A DNA stretch of 64,000 nucleotides, taken from NCBI RefSeq assembly GCF_000473105.1, contig NZ_AXBB01000004.1, positions 124,001 to 188,000 on the forward strand, written 5' to 3'. The position numbers and the translations under genes are program-made. The notes under the pieces were generated by a model, which was not told the DNA's origin, made no database searches, and saw nothing but the letters and a program-made list of their open reading frames with translations. Numbering within the stretch: position 1 is the first letter of the stretch; each line of letters starts with the position of its first letter. Positions 8,353 through 17,546 of this stretch are shown piece by piece. Source of the DNA: Phaeobacter inhibens DSM 16374. GTDB taxonomy: Bacteria; Pseudomonadota; Alphaproteobacteria; Rhodobacterales; Rhodobacteraceae.

Positions 8353-9342
8353 TCAGAGGTCGCCTGTCTGTAGCAGGATCTGTTTCCAGATCGCGGTTTC
8401 GTCAAACAGGGTCCATTCGCGCCGCAACCGGATGTCGCCGCCGATCAGTTCACCCCATTCGGCGTGGCTGATGCCCAGCACGTAGATATCGGCGCCGGTA
8501 GGCGTTCCAAGCGCGCCCCAGCCATCATGTTTGCCATGCAGGCTCCAACGCACGGCTGAGCGGGGCGGCATATTGGTGTCGGAGCGGCCAATCTGGTGAT
8601 GAATGGTGAAGGTTGCAGAGGGCAGGGAGGCGCGTAGCGACATCCAGAACTGATCGACCGCAGCGCGGCCATGGCCGGTCATGCCACCGGGGTATTCAGT
8701 CTGCACCGCGCGATCATAGGTATCCTCTACCGCACCCATATCAGCCGCCATCATGCGGATCAGCAGGTCAGCATGGCGTTGCCCCCATTCGTTATCATTA
8801 CCTGTGCCCTGATAGGGTCCGGGCTGGTCAGTCGTGGGCGTTAGTGGCTTCACGGCCCGTTCCGGACCGCCTTCGCGAGTGATCAGATCGCGGACAAAAC
8901 CCTCCGGCTCCCAGCCCATTTGCCGCACGATCGCGCCATTGTCGCGGATGAGCCATTCGTCATCGATGGCATTGTTTCTGGCGTGGCAGTCGGCGAGGAT
9001 CCGGTATTTCAGCTTGGTTCCCGTCGCCTTGCCGAAAGCCCCGTCGCCAAGATGTGTCGCCGTAGACATGATCCGGTGGCTCGACAGCATGCCCTGCTCC
9101 GGGGTGCCGGACCAGATCACATCCTCGCCCAGCAGGGTGCGGTCGGGGAATTCGGCGAGGGTTGCCATTGTGGCACCGATCACGCCCTGATTTCCGGTCG
9201 AGACCGCTCCGGGCATTCTGACAACGATCTCGGGCGCATAATACTCATGCAGGGTGGAAATACCCCGGTCTTCCCAGATCTCTTTGGTGATGCCGACAAT
9301 GTAATCGGGGAAGTCTTTGAATTTGGGATCAAAACCCTTCAT
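8353..9342 (-). CDS. Two-domain SnoaL/NTF2-like protein (paralog 1 of the island)
   Basis: The start chosen is the ATG at 9342 (MKGFDPKFKDF), because its first 14 bases overlap the end of the LacI gene; an upstream ATG at 9381 lies deep inside that gene. The product of about 329 residues contains two SnoaL-like (polyketide-cyclase/NTF2) alpha+beta cones: one around residues 10-150 and one around 190-325. SnoaL-like folds perform aldol cyclisation, hydrolysis, isomerisation or only ligand binding, so no reaction can be named. It is one of four such genes in this island, the most divergent of them. Confidence 0.78.
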   Translation of the reverse strand: MKGFDPKFKDFPDYIVGITKEIWEDRGISTLHEYYAPEIVVRMPGAVSTGNQGVIGATMATLAEFPDRTLLGEDVIWSGTPEQGMLSSHRIMSTATHLGDGAFGKATGTKLKYRILADCHARNNAIDDEWLIRDNGAIVRQMGWEPEGFVRDLITREGGPERAVKPLTPTTDQPGPYQGTGNDNEWGQRHADLLIRMMAADMGAVEDTYDRAVQTEYPGGMTGHGRAAVDQFWMSLRASLPSATFTIHHQIGRSDTNMPPRSAVRWSLHGKHDGWGALGTPTGADIYVLGISHAEWGELIGGDIRLRREWTLFDETAIWKQILLQTGDL

Positions 9343-10357
9343 TTTTCCATCCTTCGGGAATGCGGGCAGAGCCGCGAACAATCAATGGGCCATCAATGGC
9401 AATACGGCGCGGCCTCTGCGGCGCGCCGTTGATTTCGTTCAGCAGAATATCCACCGTGGCCGAAACCATGCGATTGGCGGGCTGACGAACTGTGGTCATG
9501 TCATAGGCTGGCCAGGCGGCGGTGGGCACATCGTCATATCCCACCACAGAAACATCCCCCGGCACGCAAAGCCCCAGTTCGGAACGCAGCACATCCATCA
9601 CCGCAAAGGCCATGTGATCATTGCCCACAAACACCGCATCCGGGCGGTCGCCGGTGAACATCTGGCGGGTGGCTTCGGCGGCGGTTTCCATCTTGAAGTT
9701 GCCCACGCCACGGGCATGCAATGTCAGCCCATCCTCGGCCAGTCGCTCGCAAAACCCCGTTTCGCGGTCGCGCTGGGTCGAGGCGCCTTCCCAACCCGCG
9801 ATATAGCCGATCTTACGATGCCCAGCGGCCAGCAGAAACTCAGCGACCTTGCGCCCGCCTGCATAGTTATCCGATGTGACGGCTGACATGCTCGGGTCAT
9901 CTTGCGACCGGTTGAACAGCACCATCGGCACACCGGCGGCGCGGCAGCGATCTGACAGTTCCGACGACATGGCAACCGAGGCTGCGATAATGCCGTCAAC
10001 TTGATAGTCGAGGATTTCTTCAATCACATTGTCGATGCTGTGGGCCGTGTTGGGGGCCATGAACATCAATACGTGATAGCCGCGTTCCTGAAGCGCGTTG
10101 GACAGTTTTTCCAGAGCCTCCGGGTAGAAATGGTTCTCCAGATAGGCCACCACCAACCCGATAATACGCGAGCGACCGGAAACCATGGCCCGGGCCAGCG
10201 AGTTCGGTCTGTAGCCGAGGGATTCCGCTGCCGCGCGCACCTTGTCCACGGTTTTTTTCGAGGCGGAGGCTCCGGGGGTGAAGACCCGGCTGACAGCGGA
10301 TTGCGATACGCCCGCAAGCCGCGCCACATCGGCAGAGGTGATCTTTGCGGCGGTCAT
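9329..10357 (-). CDS. LacI-family transcriptional regulator
   Basis: The protein has an N-terminal LacI helix-turn-helix (ITSADVARLAGVSQSAVSRVF), hinge helix (YRPNSLARAM) and a periplasmic-binding-like sensor domain. The start at 10357 is preferred because its ATG overlaps the stop of the SDR gene (ATGA); another ATG exists at 10369. It lies in the middle of the leftward operon. Two copies of a 16-bp near-palindrome with central CG, the usual form of a LacI-family operator, occur at 18625 and 18680, so it probably represses the divergent transporter/SnoaL promoter until an inducer sugar or derivative binds. Confidence 0.92.
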   Translation of the reverse strand: MTAAKITSADVARLAGVSQSAVSRVFTPGASASKKTVDKVRAAAESLGYRPNSLARAMVSGRSRIIGLVVAYLENHFYPEALEKLSNALQERGYHVLMFMAPNTAHSIDNVIEEILDYQVDGIIAASVAMSSELSDRCRAAGVPMVLFNRSQDDPSMSAVTSDNYAGGRKVAEFLLAAGHRKIGYIAGWEGASTQRDRETGFCERLAEDGLTLHARGVGNFKMETAAEATRQMFTGDRPDAVFVGNDHMAFAVMDVLRSELGLCVPGDVSVVGYDDVPTAAWPAYDMTTVRQPANRMVSATVDILLNEINGAPQRPRRIAIDGPLIVRGSARIPEGWKNEGF

Positions 10358-11130
10358 TCTGCGGTCCATCCGCCATCGATCATCAGCGCGGTGCCAGTGA
10401 TCAGGGACGAGGCGTCAGAGGCCAGATAGACCACGCCACCCATGATATCCTCAACCTCACCGATGCGGCCAAGCTGGATTTTGCTTTCGATCCAGGCCCT
10501 GCGTTCCGGACGGTCAAAGGTGGACTGCGTGAGTGGCGTCACAATGAAAGTCGGGCAGATGGTATTTACCCGGATACCCGATTTCCCCCATTCGATGGCC
10601 ATGGATTTTGTGAACCCCTCAACCGCATGTTTGGTTGCAGAATAAACGGCCCTGTCCAGACCGCCGACCTTGGCCATCTGACTGCTGATGTTGATGAGTG
10701 AACCGGGTTTGCCGGCCGCCATCAGCCCCTTGGCCACTGCCTGGGTCAGGAAATAGGCGCCCTTGATGTTCAGGTCGATCACCGCGTCGAAATCACCCTC
10801 AGTGGTGTCGCTGGCAGGGCTATGGCGCGCCAGCCCGGCGGAGTTCACCAGAATGTCAAAGGCGCCATTTTGGGTTATACGCTCACTGATGCCGGCCTGA
10901 GTGGCGGCAATGTCAGCGACGTCGAGAACCATCACCTCCGCCTGCATGTCGGCTGCCTGCATCTCCGCGACCAGCGCTTCCAGCGGCTCAATCCGACGGG
11001 CAGCGATGGTGACATGGGCCCCGGCCTCTGCCAAGGCCACGGCACAGGCGCGGCCGATGCCGGAGCTGGCCCCGGTCACCAACGCGCGTTTGCCATCAAG
11101 ACGGAAGGAAGGGGTGCGGGGCAGGGTCAC
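10354..11130 (-). CDS. Short-chain dehydrogenase/reductase (SDR)
   Basis: The 258-residue classical SDR has the cofactor motif TGASSGIG near residues 19-26, NSAG (about 90), catalytic Ser in NISSQ, and YSATKHA (Tyr and Lys), then the C-terminal GGVVYLASDASSLITGTALMIDGG typical of gluconate-5-dehydrogenase/FabG-like members. It should oxidise or reduce a secondary alcohol or ketone with NAD(P). It overlaps the SnoaL gene before it and the LacI gene after it by four bases each. In the island it would provide an early oxidation step. The exact substrate is not known. Confidence 0.9.
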   Translation of the reverse strand: MTLPRTPSFRLDGKRALVTGASSGIGRACAVALAEAGAHVTIAARRIEPLEALVAEMQAADMQAEVMVLDVADIAATQAGISERITQNGAFDILVNSAGLARHSPASDTTEGDFDAVIDLNIKGAYFLTQAVAKGLMAAGKPGSLINISSQMAKVGGLDRAVYSATKHAVEGFTKSMAIEWGKSGIRVNTICPTFIVTPLTQSTFDRPERRAWIESKIQLGRIGEVEDIMGGVVYLASDASSLITGTALMIDGGWTAE

Positions 11131-12179
11131 GGGCGATCTCCGATTTGTGGGATGGGGCCCGGATTGCGGGCTTTGTTGAACTCGCGCAGTCGGGCCATCA
11201 CGTCAACGCCAAGCTGTGCATAGAGGTCAAGCAGATCGACCAAAACCCAGTTTTCCCGGATCAACCCATTCTCCAGCCGCCAGAAATCAAGACTGCGCAG
11301 GTCAATCATCTGGCCGGTGGGCGGGAGCCCCAGCCAGCCATCCGATGTCAGACTCTGGCGCATGTTTGGCCAGCCGGTAACAGCGGCATAATCGCCATCG
11401 CCAAAGAAATGGAAATCCAGCGTCTCATCCTTGGCGCCACGATCTGGCATCGCGTTCAGAAAGGGGATCTGATGCCAGTTGCGAAAGCCCGAAACACCGC
11501 GCGCAGTCCCAATCCCGGCTGGGCCATACCAGTTGAAACGTGAATGCCAGAAGCGTTCCATCTCCATCACCTCCGGGCCACCCTGCGCTGGGTGGCGCGT
11601 CAGGTGGGCCAGCATGTCCACGATATGATCACAGGACGCCGTCGCCTGATCCCGGTCCCATGGGCCGCGAACAAACCCGTCCTGTGTGGCGGGTCCGGGG
11701 ACAAAAAACTCCCGCCCGAGTGAGGGCGCCATGGGCCAGGCACCGGCCTGCATCATCAGCTCCGGGAGGTCCCATATTGCCTGCATCTCGACGATTTTGC
11801 CATCTGAGATGCGATAGAATTCGTGGTACCGCATATGGGCGATGTGCCCGGTTGGGGGAATGTCCAGCCACGGCGCCATGAAGGTTCCGATATAATGACC
11901 GCCAGCCCCCAGCCACTGCTCTCCTTGGGAGGTTTCGCCAGCCATCACGATCCAGTCGCGCCGTTCCAGATCCGGCATCGCCCGCAACAAGGGGGCATAG
12001 GCCGTCTGATACAGCGCATCCGGGCCGCGCATATCACCAAGAGGGTGGCAAAGATGGATCTCAGCTTGGGCAGAAAAAAGCGCTGTCATTGCGCTCTGCA
12101 CCGGGTCCGCCGAAAAATCGCGCATCGCCGAGAACAGCGGAGATAACAGGGCCTTATGGGCGCTAGGGTGGTCCATCAT
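11127..12179 (-). CDS. Two-domain SnoaL/NTF2-like protein (paralog 2)
   Basis: This 350-residue protein has two SnoaL-like domains. The first carries DIPPTGHIAHMRYHEFYRI with DGKIVEMQAIWDLPELMMQAG; the second has GLPPTGQMIDLRSLDFWR, then NWVLVDLLDLYAQLGVD. The same signature pattern is shared with the genes at 18730 and 13581, so these are paralogs. No signal peptide is visible. It sits between the HisD-like dehydrogenase and the SDR and overlaps the latter by four bases, so it likely acts on the same intermediate series. A second ATG is adjacent at 12176. Confidence 0.8.
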   Translation of the reverse strand: MMDHPSAHKALLSPLFSAMRDFSADPVQSAMTALFSAQAEIHLCHPLGDMRGPDALYQTAYAPLLRAMPDLERRDWIVMAGETSQGEQWLGAGGHYIGTFMAPWLDIPPTGHIAHMRYHEFYRISDGKIVEMQAIWDLPELMMQAGAWPMAPSLGREFFVPGPATQDGFVRGPWDRDQATASCDHIVDMLAHLTRHPAQGGPEVMEMERFWHSRFNWYGPAGIGTARGVSGFRNWHQIPFLNAMPDRGAKDETLDFHFFGDGDYAAVTGWPNMRQSLTSDGWLGLPPTGQMIDLRSLDFWRLENGLIRENWVLVDLLDLYAQLGVDVMARLREFNKARNPGPIPQIGDRP

Positions 12180-12246
12180 TGGTCCGAATTAAGAGGAGGC
12201 TTTTGATGCCGGGCGGGAATACCCCCGCCCGGCAGATCTTGGATGT

Positions 12247-13575
12247 TTATTCAGCAGCGTCGCGGTAAGGGGCGCCTTCCCCATAGGGGACGTTGATCCC
12301 GCCATAGCGACGAACCCGGATGTTGCATTGCTCGGCGTGGCCCACGAAGCCTTCCAGCATACACAGGCGCGAGCCGTATTCGCCAATCAGCGTTGCGGCC
12401 TCATCGCTGGTGACCTTCTGATAGGAATGGGTTTTCAGGAATTTACCCACCCAAAGGCCACCGGTGTAGCGCCCGGCCTTCTTCGTCGGCAGCGTGTGGT
12501 TGGTGCCGATCACCTTGTCACCATTGGCAACATTGGTGCGCGGGCCGAGGAACAGCGCGCCGTAACAGGTCATGTTGTCGAGGAACCAATCATCGCGGTC
12601 GGTCATGACCTGAACATGCTCCGACGCAATATCATCGGCTACCGCAAGCATCTCGTCGTAGGTATCGCAGAGGATTACTTCACCGTAGTCCTCCCAGCTG
12701 ACGCGGGCGGTGCCAGCGGTGGGGAGGATGGCCAAGATCCGGTCGATTTCCTTCAGCGTTTCTTCGGCGAGGGTCCGGCTGTTGGTGACCAGAACAGCAG
12801 GGCTGTTGTAGCCATGTTCGGCCTGTCCCAGAAGGTCGGTCGCGCAGAGTTCGGCATCAACCGTGTCATCGGCGATGACCATGGTTTCGGTCGGACCCGC
12901 AAAGAGGTCAATGCCCACGCGGCCAAAGAGCTGACGTTTGGCTTCGGCAACAAACGCATTGCCGGGGCCGACCAGCAGATGCACCGGTGCGATGCTTTCG
13001 GTGCCGATCGCCATGGCGCCCACCGCCTGAATCCCGCCGAGTACATAGATTTCGTGCGCACCGCCAAGGTGCATTGCCGCGATTACGGCGGGGTTCGGCT
13101 CACCGTTGAAGGGCGGGGTGCAGGCCACGATACGCGGCACACCTGCGACCTTTGCGGTGGCCACAGACATATGCGCGGAGGCCACCATGGGGAATTTGCC
13201 GCCAGGCACATAGCAGCCGACGGATTGCACCGGGATGTTCTTGTGGCCGAGGATCACACCGGGCATCGGCTCCACCTCGATGTCAAGCATGGAGTCCCGC
13301 TGCGCCTGCGCGAATTTGGTCACTTGATCCTGTGCGAATTGGATATCTGCCATCTCGCGCGGGGAGACCTTGGCGATGATCGCCTCAATCTCAGCCTCGC
13401 TCAGCCGGTAGCTGTCGCGGTCGTAATTGTCGAACTTGCAGGCAAGTTCACGCACGGCGGCATCGCCACGGGCCTCAATATCCTTCAGCGTTGAAGCCAC
13501 CACAGAGGCGGTCTTGGCGTCGTCTTCGACCCGGTCTGCTTCGGGTTTGCCGCGTTTGAGATAGTCAATCGCCAT
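12247..13575 (-). CDS. HisD-like NAD-dependent dehydrogenase (catabolic paralog)
   Basis: The 442-residue protein has the histidinol-dehydrogenase fold with the key residues kept: zinc-ligand equivalents Gln251 and His254 (GQAEHGYNS), Asp353 and His413, and the catalytic pair Glu319-His320 (SEHVQ). The family carries out a four-electron oxidation of a primary alcohol to a carboxylate. Other His-biosynthesis genes are absent and the gene is in a transporter operon, so the substrate is probably not histidinol. A similar paralog, HpsN, oxidises sulfopropanediol, but no sulfonate genes are seen here. It is adjacent (5 bp) to the single-domain SnoaL gene. Confidence 0.85.
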   Translation of the reverse strand: MAIDYLKRGKPEADRVEDDAKTASVVASTLKDIEARGDAAVRELACKFDNYDRDSYRLSEAEIEAIIAKVSPREMADIQFAQDQVTKFAQAQRDSMLDIEVEPMPGVILGHKNIPVQSVGCYVPGGKFPMVASAHMSVATAKVAGVPRIVACTPPFNGEPNPAVIAAMHLGGAHEIYVLGGIQAVGAMAIGTESIAPVHLLVGPGNAFVAEAKRQLFGRVGIDLFAGPTETMVIADDTVDAELCATDLLGQAEHGYNSPAVLVTNSRTLAEETLKEIDRILAILPTAGTARVSWEDYGEVILCDTYDEMLAVADDIASEHVQVMTDRDDWFLDNMTCYGALFLGPRTNVANGDKVIGTNHTLPTKKAGRYTGGLWVGKFLKTHSYQKVTSDEAATLIGEYGSRLCMLEGFVGHAEQCNIRVRRYGGINVPYGEGAPYRDAAE

Positions 13576-13580
13576 CGTAT

Positions 13581-14117
13581 TTATCCTTTGTTGTCGGGTC
13601 GTGGCGGTTGCGTCTCGCCACGATCAAATGCTTCCCAGCCTTCGCCGTTGAACAGATCGACGCCGAGCTGGGCGGCGACATGGGCGAAATCGACATTGAC
13701 CCAATTGTCCACGATTTTGCCGTCAACGACTTTCCAGAAATCCATGTAGCGGATCTCCACCCGTTTGCCGGTGGGCGCTATGCCGAGGAAGGTCCCGCTG
13801 TGCGTGGCTTCCTGCCGACCAAAGGCCGCAGCCCATTCGCCCATGTAGAGGCGGGCCTCGTCGATGCAGACCTTGTCGGAGAAGGCTGCCTGAAACGGGC
13901 GCTGCCAGTTGTCCTGAAATTCCTTCAGCCCGGTCTTGGTGCCGCATCCCTGATTCCCCATCCAGCGGAACCCATCGGCAAAGAATTCGCCAATATCGCC
14001 GATGCGGTGGTCGTTCAGCCCATCGACCATCTCTTCGATGACGCGGCGGGTGTCTTCTGTTTTGCTCATATCCGTGTCTTTGGTCAGCACGGCTTGTTCT
14101 GGGCGAGACCCTTTCAT
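13581..14117 (-). CDS. Single-domain SnoaL/NTF2-like protein (paralog 3)
   Basis: The ATG at 14117 is preceded by AAAAGGATAAGACCA, a good ribosome-binding site; an internal ATG at 14069 ([11 protein letters not shown]) is the alternative, as the core domain starts there. The 178-residue product is one SnoaL-like domain with the paralog signature [32 protein letters not shown] and QLGVD. It lies between the ABC permease and the HisD-like gene. It corresponds to the second half of the two-domain paralogs, so those may have arisen by tandem fusion. Reaction unknown. Confidence 0.82.
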   Translation of the reverse strand: MKGSRPEQAVLTKDTDMSKTEDTRRVIEEMVDGLNDHRIGDIGEFFADGFRWMGNQGCGTKTGLKEFQDNWQRPFQAAFSDKVCIDEARLYMGEWAAAFGRQEATHSGTFLGIAPTGKRVEIRYMDFWKVVDGKIVDNWVNVDFAHVAAQLGVDLFNGEGWEAFDRGETQPPRPDNKG

Positions 14118-14247
14118 TGGTCTTATCCTTTTCAGTCTACCAAGGGAAAATCTGTGATGGGGGGAGGAGATCCCGCACACAGAAAATCCCTTGGCATCCT
14201 GTTCAGCGCCGGATGGCGGCCGAGGGCGTTATGACGGAAAGAGGCGC

Positions 14248-15132
14248 TCATCCTTTGACCGCACCTGCGGTCAGGCCGCTCACGATCTGACGCTGGAAAA
14301 ACATCACCAGCACAAACAGCGGGGCTGTGGCAGAGACCACGGCGGCCACGGCAAACATCACGTTGCCTTCGGTCTGGGTGGTCCCCATGAAGCTGGCGAT
14401 CTTGGGTATCATGGTCTGATTGTCCTTGCTGAGCAGCATCGAGGTGACGGCAAAGTCGTTGTACGCCAGCAGGAAAGAGAACAGGCCGGTGGTGATGACG
14501 CCGGGCCACATCACCGGGATGATCACATGGCGGAAGGCCTGAAACTGGGTGCAGCCATCCACCTTGGCGCTTTCGTCCAGTTCCTTCGGGATCGACTGGA
14601 AGAACGAATGCAACATCCACAGGGTGAAGGGCTGGTTGATCGCCACCAGAACGATGACCGTGGTCGCAAGATGCCCCCAAAGGTTCCATTCAAAAAACGG
14701 CAGCAGGTAGCCTGCAACCAGGGTAATCGGCGGCATCGCGCGGAAGATCAGCGCAGTGATCAGCAGCCAGAAGGTATAGCGATAACCGGAGCGGGACAGG
14801 GCATAGCCACCCAGCGTTCCGATCGTCAGCGAGGTCATCACCACGAAGATACAGACCAGTGTGGTGTTGATGCCTGCTTTCCAGAATTCCTCCTGGATCC
14901 AGGCCCCTTCGTACCCGACGCCGGTCACCGAGGATCCGTGGGTTGCCTTGGTCAGCGTACCGGTCAGCGCGTTTGTCCAGTCCGCGATGGAGAAGAAATC
15001 CAGCTCAACCTTGAAGGATCCCCAGAAGGTCCAAAGAAATGGAAAGGCCGCGAGAATGAGCCAGAACAGGATGAAACCATTGACCAGCAGGCGCAGGCCC
15101 AATGGGCGGCGGGTGGCGGCGGAACTGCTCAT
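14248..15132 (-). CDS. ABC transporter permease, CUT1 family (MalG-like)
   Basis: This 294-residue inner-membrane protein has about six membrane helices and the permease EAA loop (ELDESAKVDGCTQFQAFRHV), which contacts the ATPase. It pairs with the permease gene immediately upstream (one base between them). With the binding protein and UgpC/MalK-like ATPase it forms a carbohydrate-type ABC importer feeding the LacI island. Type and order (ATPase, binding protein, MalF-like, MalG-like) match CUT1 sugar or polyol importers. Confidence 0.93.
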   Translation of the reverse strand: MSSSAATRRPLGLRLLVNGFILFWLILAAFPFLWTFWGSFKVELDFFSIADWTNALTGTLTKATHGSSVTGVGYEGAWIQEEFWKAGINTTLVCIFVVMTSLTIGTLGGYALSRSGYRYTFWLLITALIFRAMPPITLVAGYLLPFFEWNLWGHLATTVIVLVAINQPFTLWMLHSFFQSIPKELDESAKVDGCTQFQAFRHVIIPVMWPGVITTGLFSFLLAYNDFAVTSMLLSKDNQTMIPKIASFMGTTQTEGNVMFAVAAVVSATAPLFVLVMFFQRQIVSGLTAGAVKG

Positions 15133-15133
15133 G

Positions 15134-16159
15134 TTAAGTCTTCCCCTTGAAATCTTGCCAGGTCCGGATCAGCACCGGGGTCAGCAGTACGGCAACGCCG
15201 AGAATGGTCAGAACGGATGTGGTCGCGGCGGAGGACAGCAGCCGGGTTTCACCGCCCATATCGTTGAAGATGATCCAGCTGAAAGACGTCGCGTGGGCCT
15301 CGGCGTTGAAGCCGACGATCGGTTCGAAGACGCGGAAGTTGTCCATCAGCTGAATGAGTGCCACAAAGGTCACCAGCGGCATCAGATGCGGCACCACCAC
15401 GTAGCGGACACGCTGCCAGCGGGTGGCGCCGTCGATCTGCGCGCTTTCCAGCTGGTCCTGTGGCAGGGTTTGCAGGCCTGCATAGAACACCACAAAGGCG
15501 AAGGGCGCAGAGTGCCAGACCCCATAGATGATCAGCATAACCCAGGTCAGCCCGGTCGAGGCTTTGAGCGATAGGGTCGGATCATCGGTCAGATATTGCA
15601 GCGCAGATCCAAGTACACCACGGCTGTCGATCATCCAGAACAGGATGAGGGAGCCAATCAGCGGCGTCACGATCATCGGCAGCAGCGAGAAGAAGATCAC
15701 CAGCCCTTTGAGATGCCGGTTGAGCGAGTTCACGGCGAGCGCGATCATCAGACCCAGCACGATCAGCAGCGGAGTTACAGTAAAGGTATAGGTCAGCGTA
15801 AAACCCATCGCGCGGTAGAAGGGCAGGTCGCTGATTTCGCCCAAGAAAGCGCCGATGCTGTCGGTGCTGCGCCAGGCTTCTGCCACCTCGGCCACAGCCA
15901 GATGACCACGATCAAAATAGATTTGCAGGCCAACAAATTTGCCCAAAGGCTCCGCATCGCGCAGGGCACGGGTGGCCTCCTGGTCGATGGTGGTTTCCTC
16001 TTTGCAGCCGAAGGGACCGCAGTTTTCAACCGTCACCAAAACGGCGTCATGGGGCGTGTGAACGGACTGGAACAACACCGACACGATGGGCAGCGCGATG
16101 AACAAGAGCATCGCAAGCCCGGTGGGCAGAAAGAACCAGAAAAAGGTGCGGTGTTTCAT
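15134..16159 (-). CDS. ABC transporter permease, CUT1 family (MalF-like)
   Basis: The 341-residue protein starts with a membrane helix (FFWFFLPTGLAMLLFIALPIV), has a periplasmic insertion of about 90 residues containing two Cys (NCGPFGC), and then further helices. The EAA loop LESAQIDGATRWQRVRYV is present. It is the partner of the MalG-like permease downstream. The insertion after the first helix is typical of MalF-like subunits and may contact the binding protein. Confidence 0.93.
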   Translation of the reverse strand: MKHRTFFWFFLPTGLAMLLFIALPIVSVLFQSVHTPHDAVLVTVENCGPFGCKEETTIDQEATRALRDAEPLGKFVGLQIYFDRGHLAVAEVAEAWRSTDSIGAFLGEISDLPFYRAMGFTLTYTFTVTPLLIVLGLMIALAVNSLNRHLKGLVIFFSLLPMIVTPLIGSLILFWMIDSRGVLGSALQYLTDDPTLSLKASTGLTWVMLIIYGVWHSAPFAFVVFYAGLQTLPQDQLESAQIDGATRWQRVRYVVVPHLMPLVTFVALIQLMDNFRVFEPIVGFNAEAHATSFSWIIFNDMGGETRLLSSAATTSVLTILGVAVLLTPVLIRTWQDFKGKT

Positions 16160-16230
16160 GACAAACCGATGTCCAGAGTTCAGGTGGTGGTGGCAGAGGG
16201 GAGGCTCCCCTCTGCCGGTTGGGCCTCAAC

Positions 16231-17457
16231 TTAGTTGAGGAACCCTTTTTCCTTGGCGGCAGCGGTATAGGCTGATTCTGCATCAGCAAGAGCCTGTTCA
16301 GCGCTTTCCTTGCCCTGCATGAAATCGCTCAGCTCAGCACCCAGCGCGGTATGCAGCAGACCCATATAGGGCAGCATCGGGTAGGGGCTGGTGCTCATCT
16401 GCACGGCCTCAAAGACACCCTGAGCCGCATCGGTCGGCTCATAGCCGTCGATCAGCCAGACCGCCTGAGGTTCGGTTTCCTCGTTCAGCATCTCGGGGCG
16501 GATGCCATGGGTCAGCGCGACGAAGGTGGCTTCGGCTTCGGCGTCGGGAATATTCTTGGCGACAGTCCAGCCATCCCACCACAGGGTAGAGGCGGCATCA
16601 GATCCCCCCGCCACGGTCAGCGGACCGGAGATGGCCATGTGATCCTTCACCTCCTGTACGACACCATCGGCATCGGCCAGAGTTGCAGCGCGGCTGCCCC
16701 ACATGTTCATCAACGCGACATTGCCGGCACGGAATTCGGCGTTGGTGGCGTTGGAGTCATGGGTCAGGAAGTCGGGGTTCATATATTCCGACAGCGACTT
16801 CATCATTTCCAGAGCGGCTACGCCCTGTTCATTGTTGATCGAGACTTTGGCGCTGCCCGGCTCAAAAAAGCTGCCGCCGTGGCCCAGATACATGTTGTTG
16901 AATTCCTGCGCGAGGTTCCAACCCGCCTTGTAGGCACCGCCTACGGGGTTCTCCATGAGGCCCTTTTCGCGGATCATCTTGGCGGCTGCCAGCAGGTCCT
17001 CATAGCTCTTGGGCGGCTCAACACCGATCTCTTCCAACACGTCGGCGCGATAAACCAGATGCTGGGCGTTTGCCATGAAGGCCACGGCCATGATCTTTCC
17101 ATCGATGGTGATCAGCTGGGGTTTCTGCAGCCCGTCACCGTGTTTGGCGACCAGATCGTCCAGCGGACGTATGACGTCTTCGTTCATCAGGGCCACGATG
17201 GAGGAGTTGGCGATGATCGCAGAGGTGTATTCCGCCGGGTTGCCGGTCATGCCCGCAACGTTGATCTTCTGATGGTCTGCTGTCAGGTTGGCCTTGACCT
17301 CGCCACCGGTACACTCCTTGGCCGCATCGGCGACAGAATGGATGGCGGGGAATTCATTGCCGACAATATTGACCCGTGCCGAAATCTCGCAGGCAGAACC
17401 TGCGGTCGCGGCAAGAGCCAAAACCGAGCTGGCAAGTGCGATATGTGTGAATTTCAT
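16231..17457 (-). CDS. ABC transporter substrate-binding protein (family 1, sugar-type)
   Basis: The 408-residue periplasmic protein has a Sec signal peptide (hydrophobic stretch ALASSVLALAATAGSA, cleavage before CEIS or after SACE). The body resembles family 1 extracellular solute-binding proteins, with motifs such as AEYTSAIIANSSIVALMNE and PPKSYEDLLAAAKMI. It delivers the island's unknown substrate to the two permeases downstream. An 89-bp gap separates it from the ATPase gene. Confidence 0.92.
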   Translation of the reverse strand: MKFTHIALASSVLALAATAGSACEISARVNIVGNEFPAIHSVADAAKECTGGEVKANLTADHQKINVAGMTGNPAEYTSAIIANSSIVALMNEDVIRPLDDLVAKHGDGLQKPQLITIDGKIMAVAFMANAQHLVYRADVLEEIGVEPPKSYEDLLAAAKMIREKGLMENPVGGAYKAGWNLAQEFNNMYLGHGGSFFEPGSAKVSINNEQGVAALEMMKSLSEYMNPDFLTHDSNATNAEFRAGNVALMNMWGSRAATLADADGVVQEVKDHMAISGPLTVAGGSDAASTLWWDGWTVAKNIPDAEAEATFVALTHGIRPEMLNEETEPQAVWLIDGYEPTDAAQGVFEAVQMSTSPYPMLPYMGLLHTALGAELSDFMQGKESAEQALADAESAYTAAAKEKGFLN

Positions 17458-17546
17458 GGTAGTCTCCCTGTTATAGGGGGAAGCCGTCCGGACAGCATCC
17501 CCGTCTTTGCCCCCGTCGCATGCACGAAGGCGGCGGTGGTGGGGGA

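Noticed and set aside
7194-8471. 425-codon plus-strand open frame
   Set aside because: It is antisense to the bicupin gene and crosses into the end of the SnoaL gene; the amino-acid composition is unlike a real protein and no motif is present.
12328-13494. 388-codon plus-strand open frame
   Set aside because: It is a shadow of the HisD-like gene on the other strand, rich in Gly, His and Arg without any family pattern.
12247-13575. Assignment of the HisD-like gene as sulfopropanediol dehydrogenase HpsN
   Set aside because: No sulfonate-lyase or sulfonate transporter genes are nearby; similarity alone does not decide the substrate.
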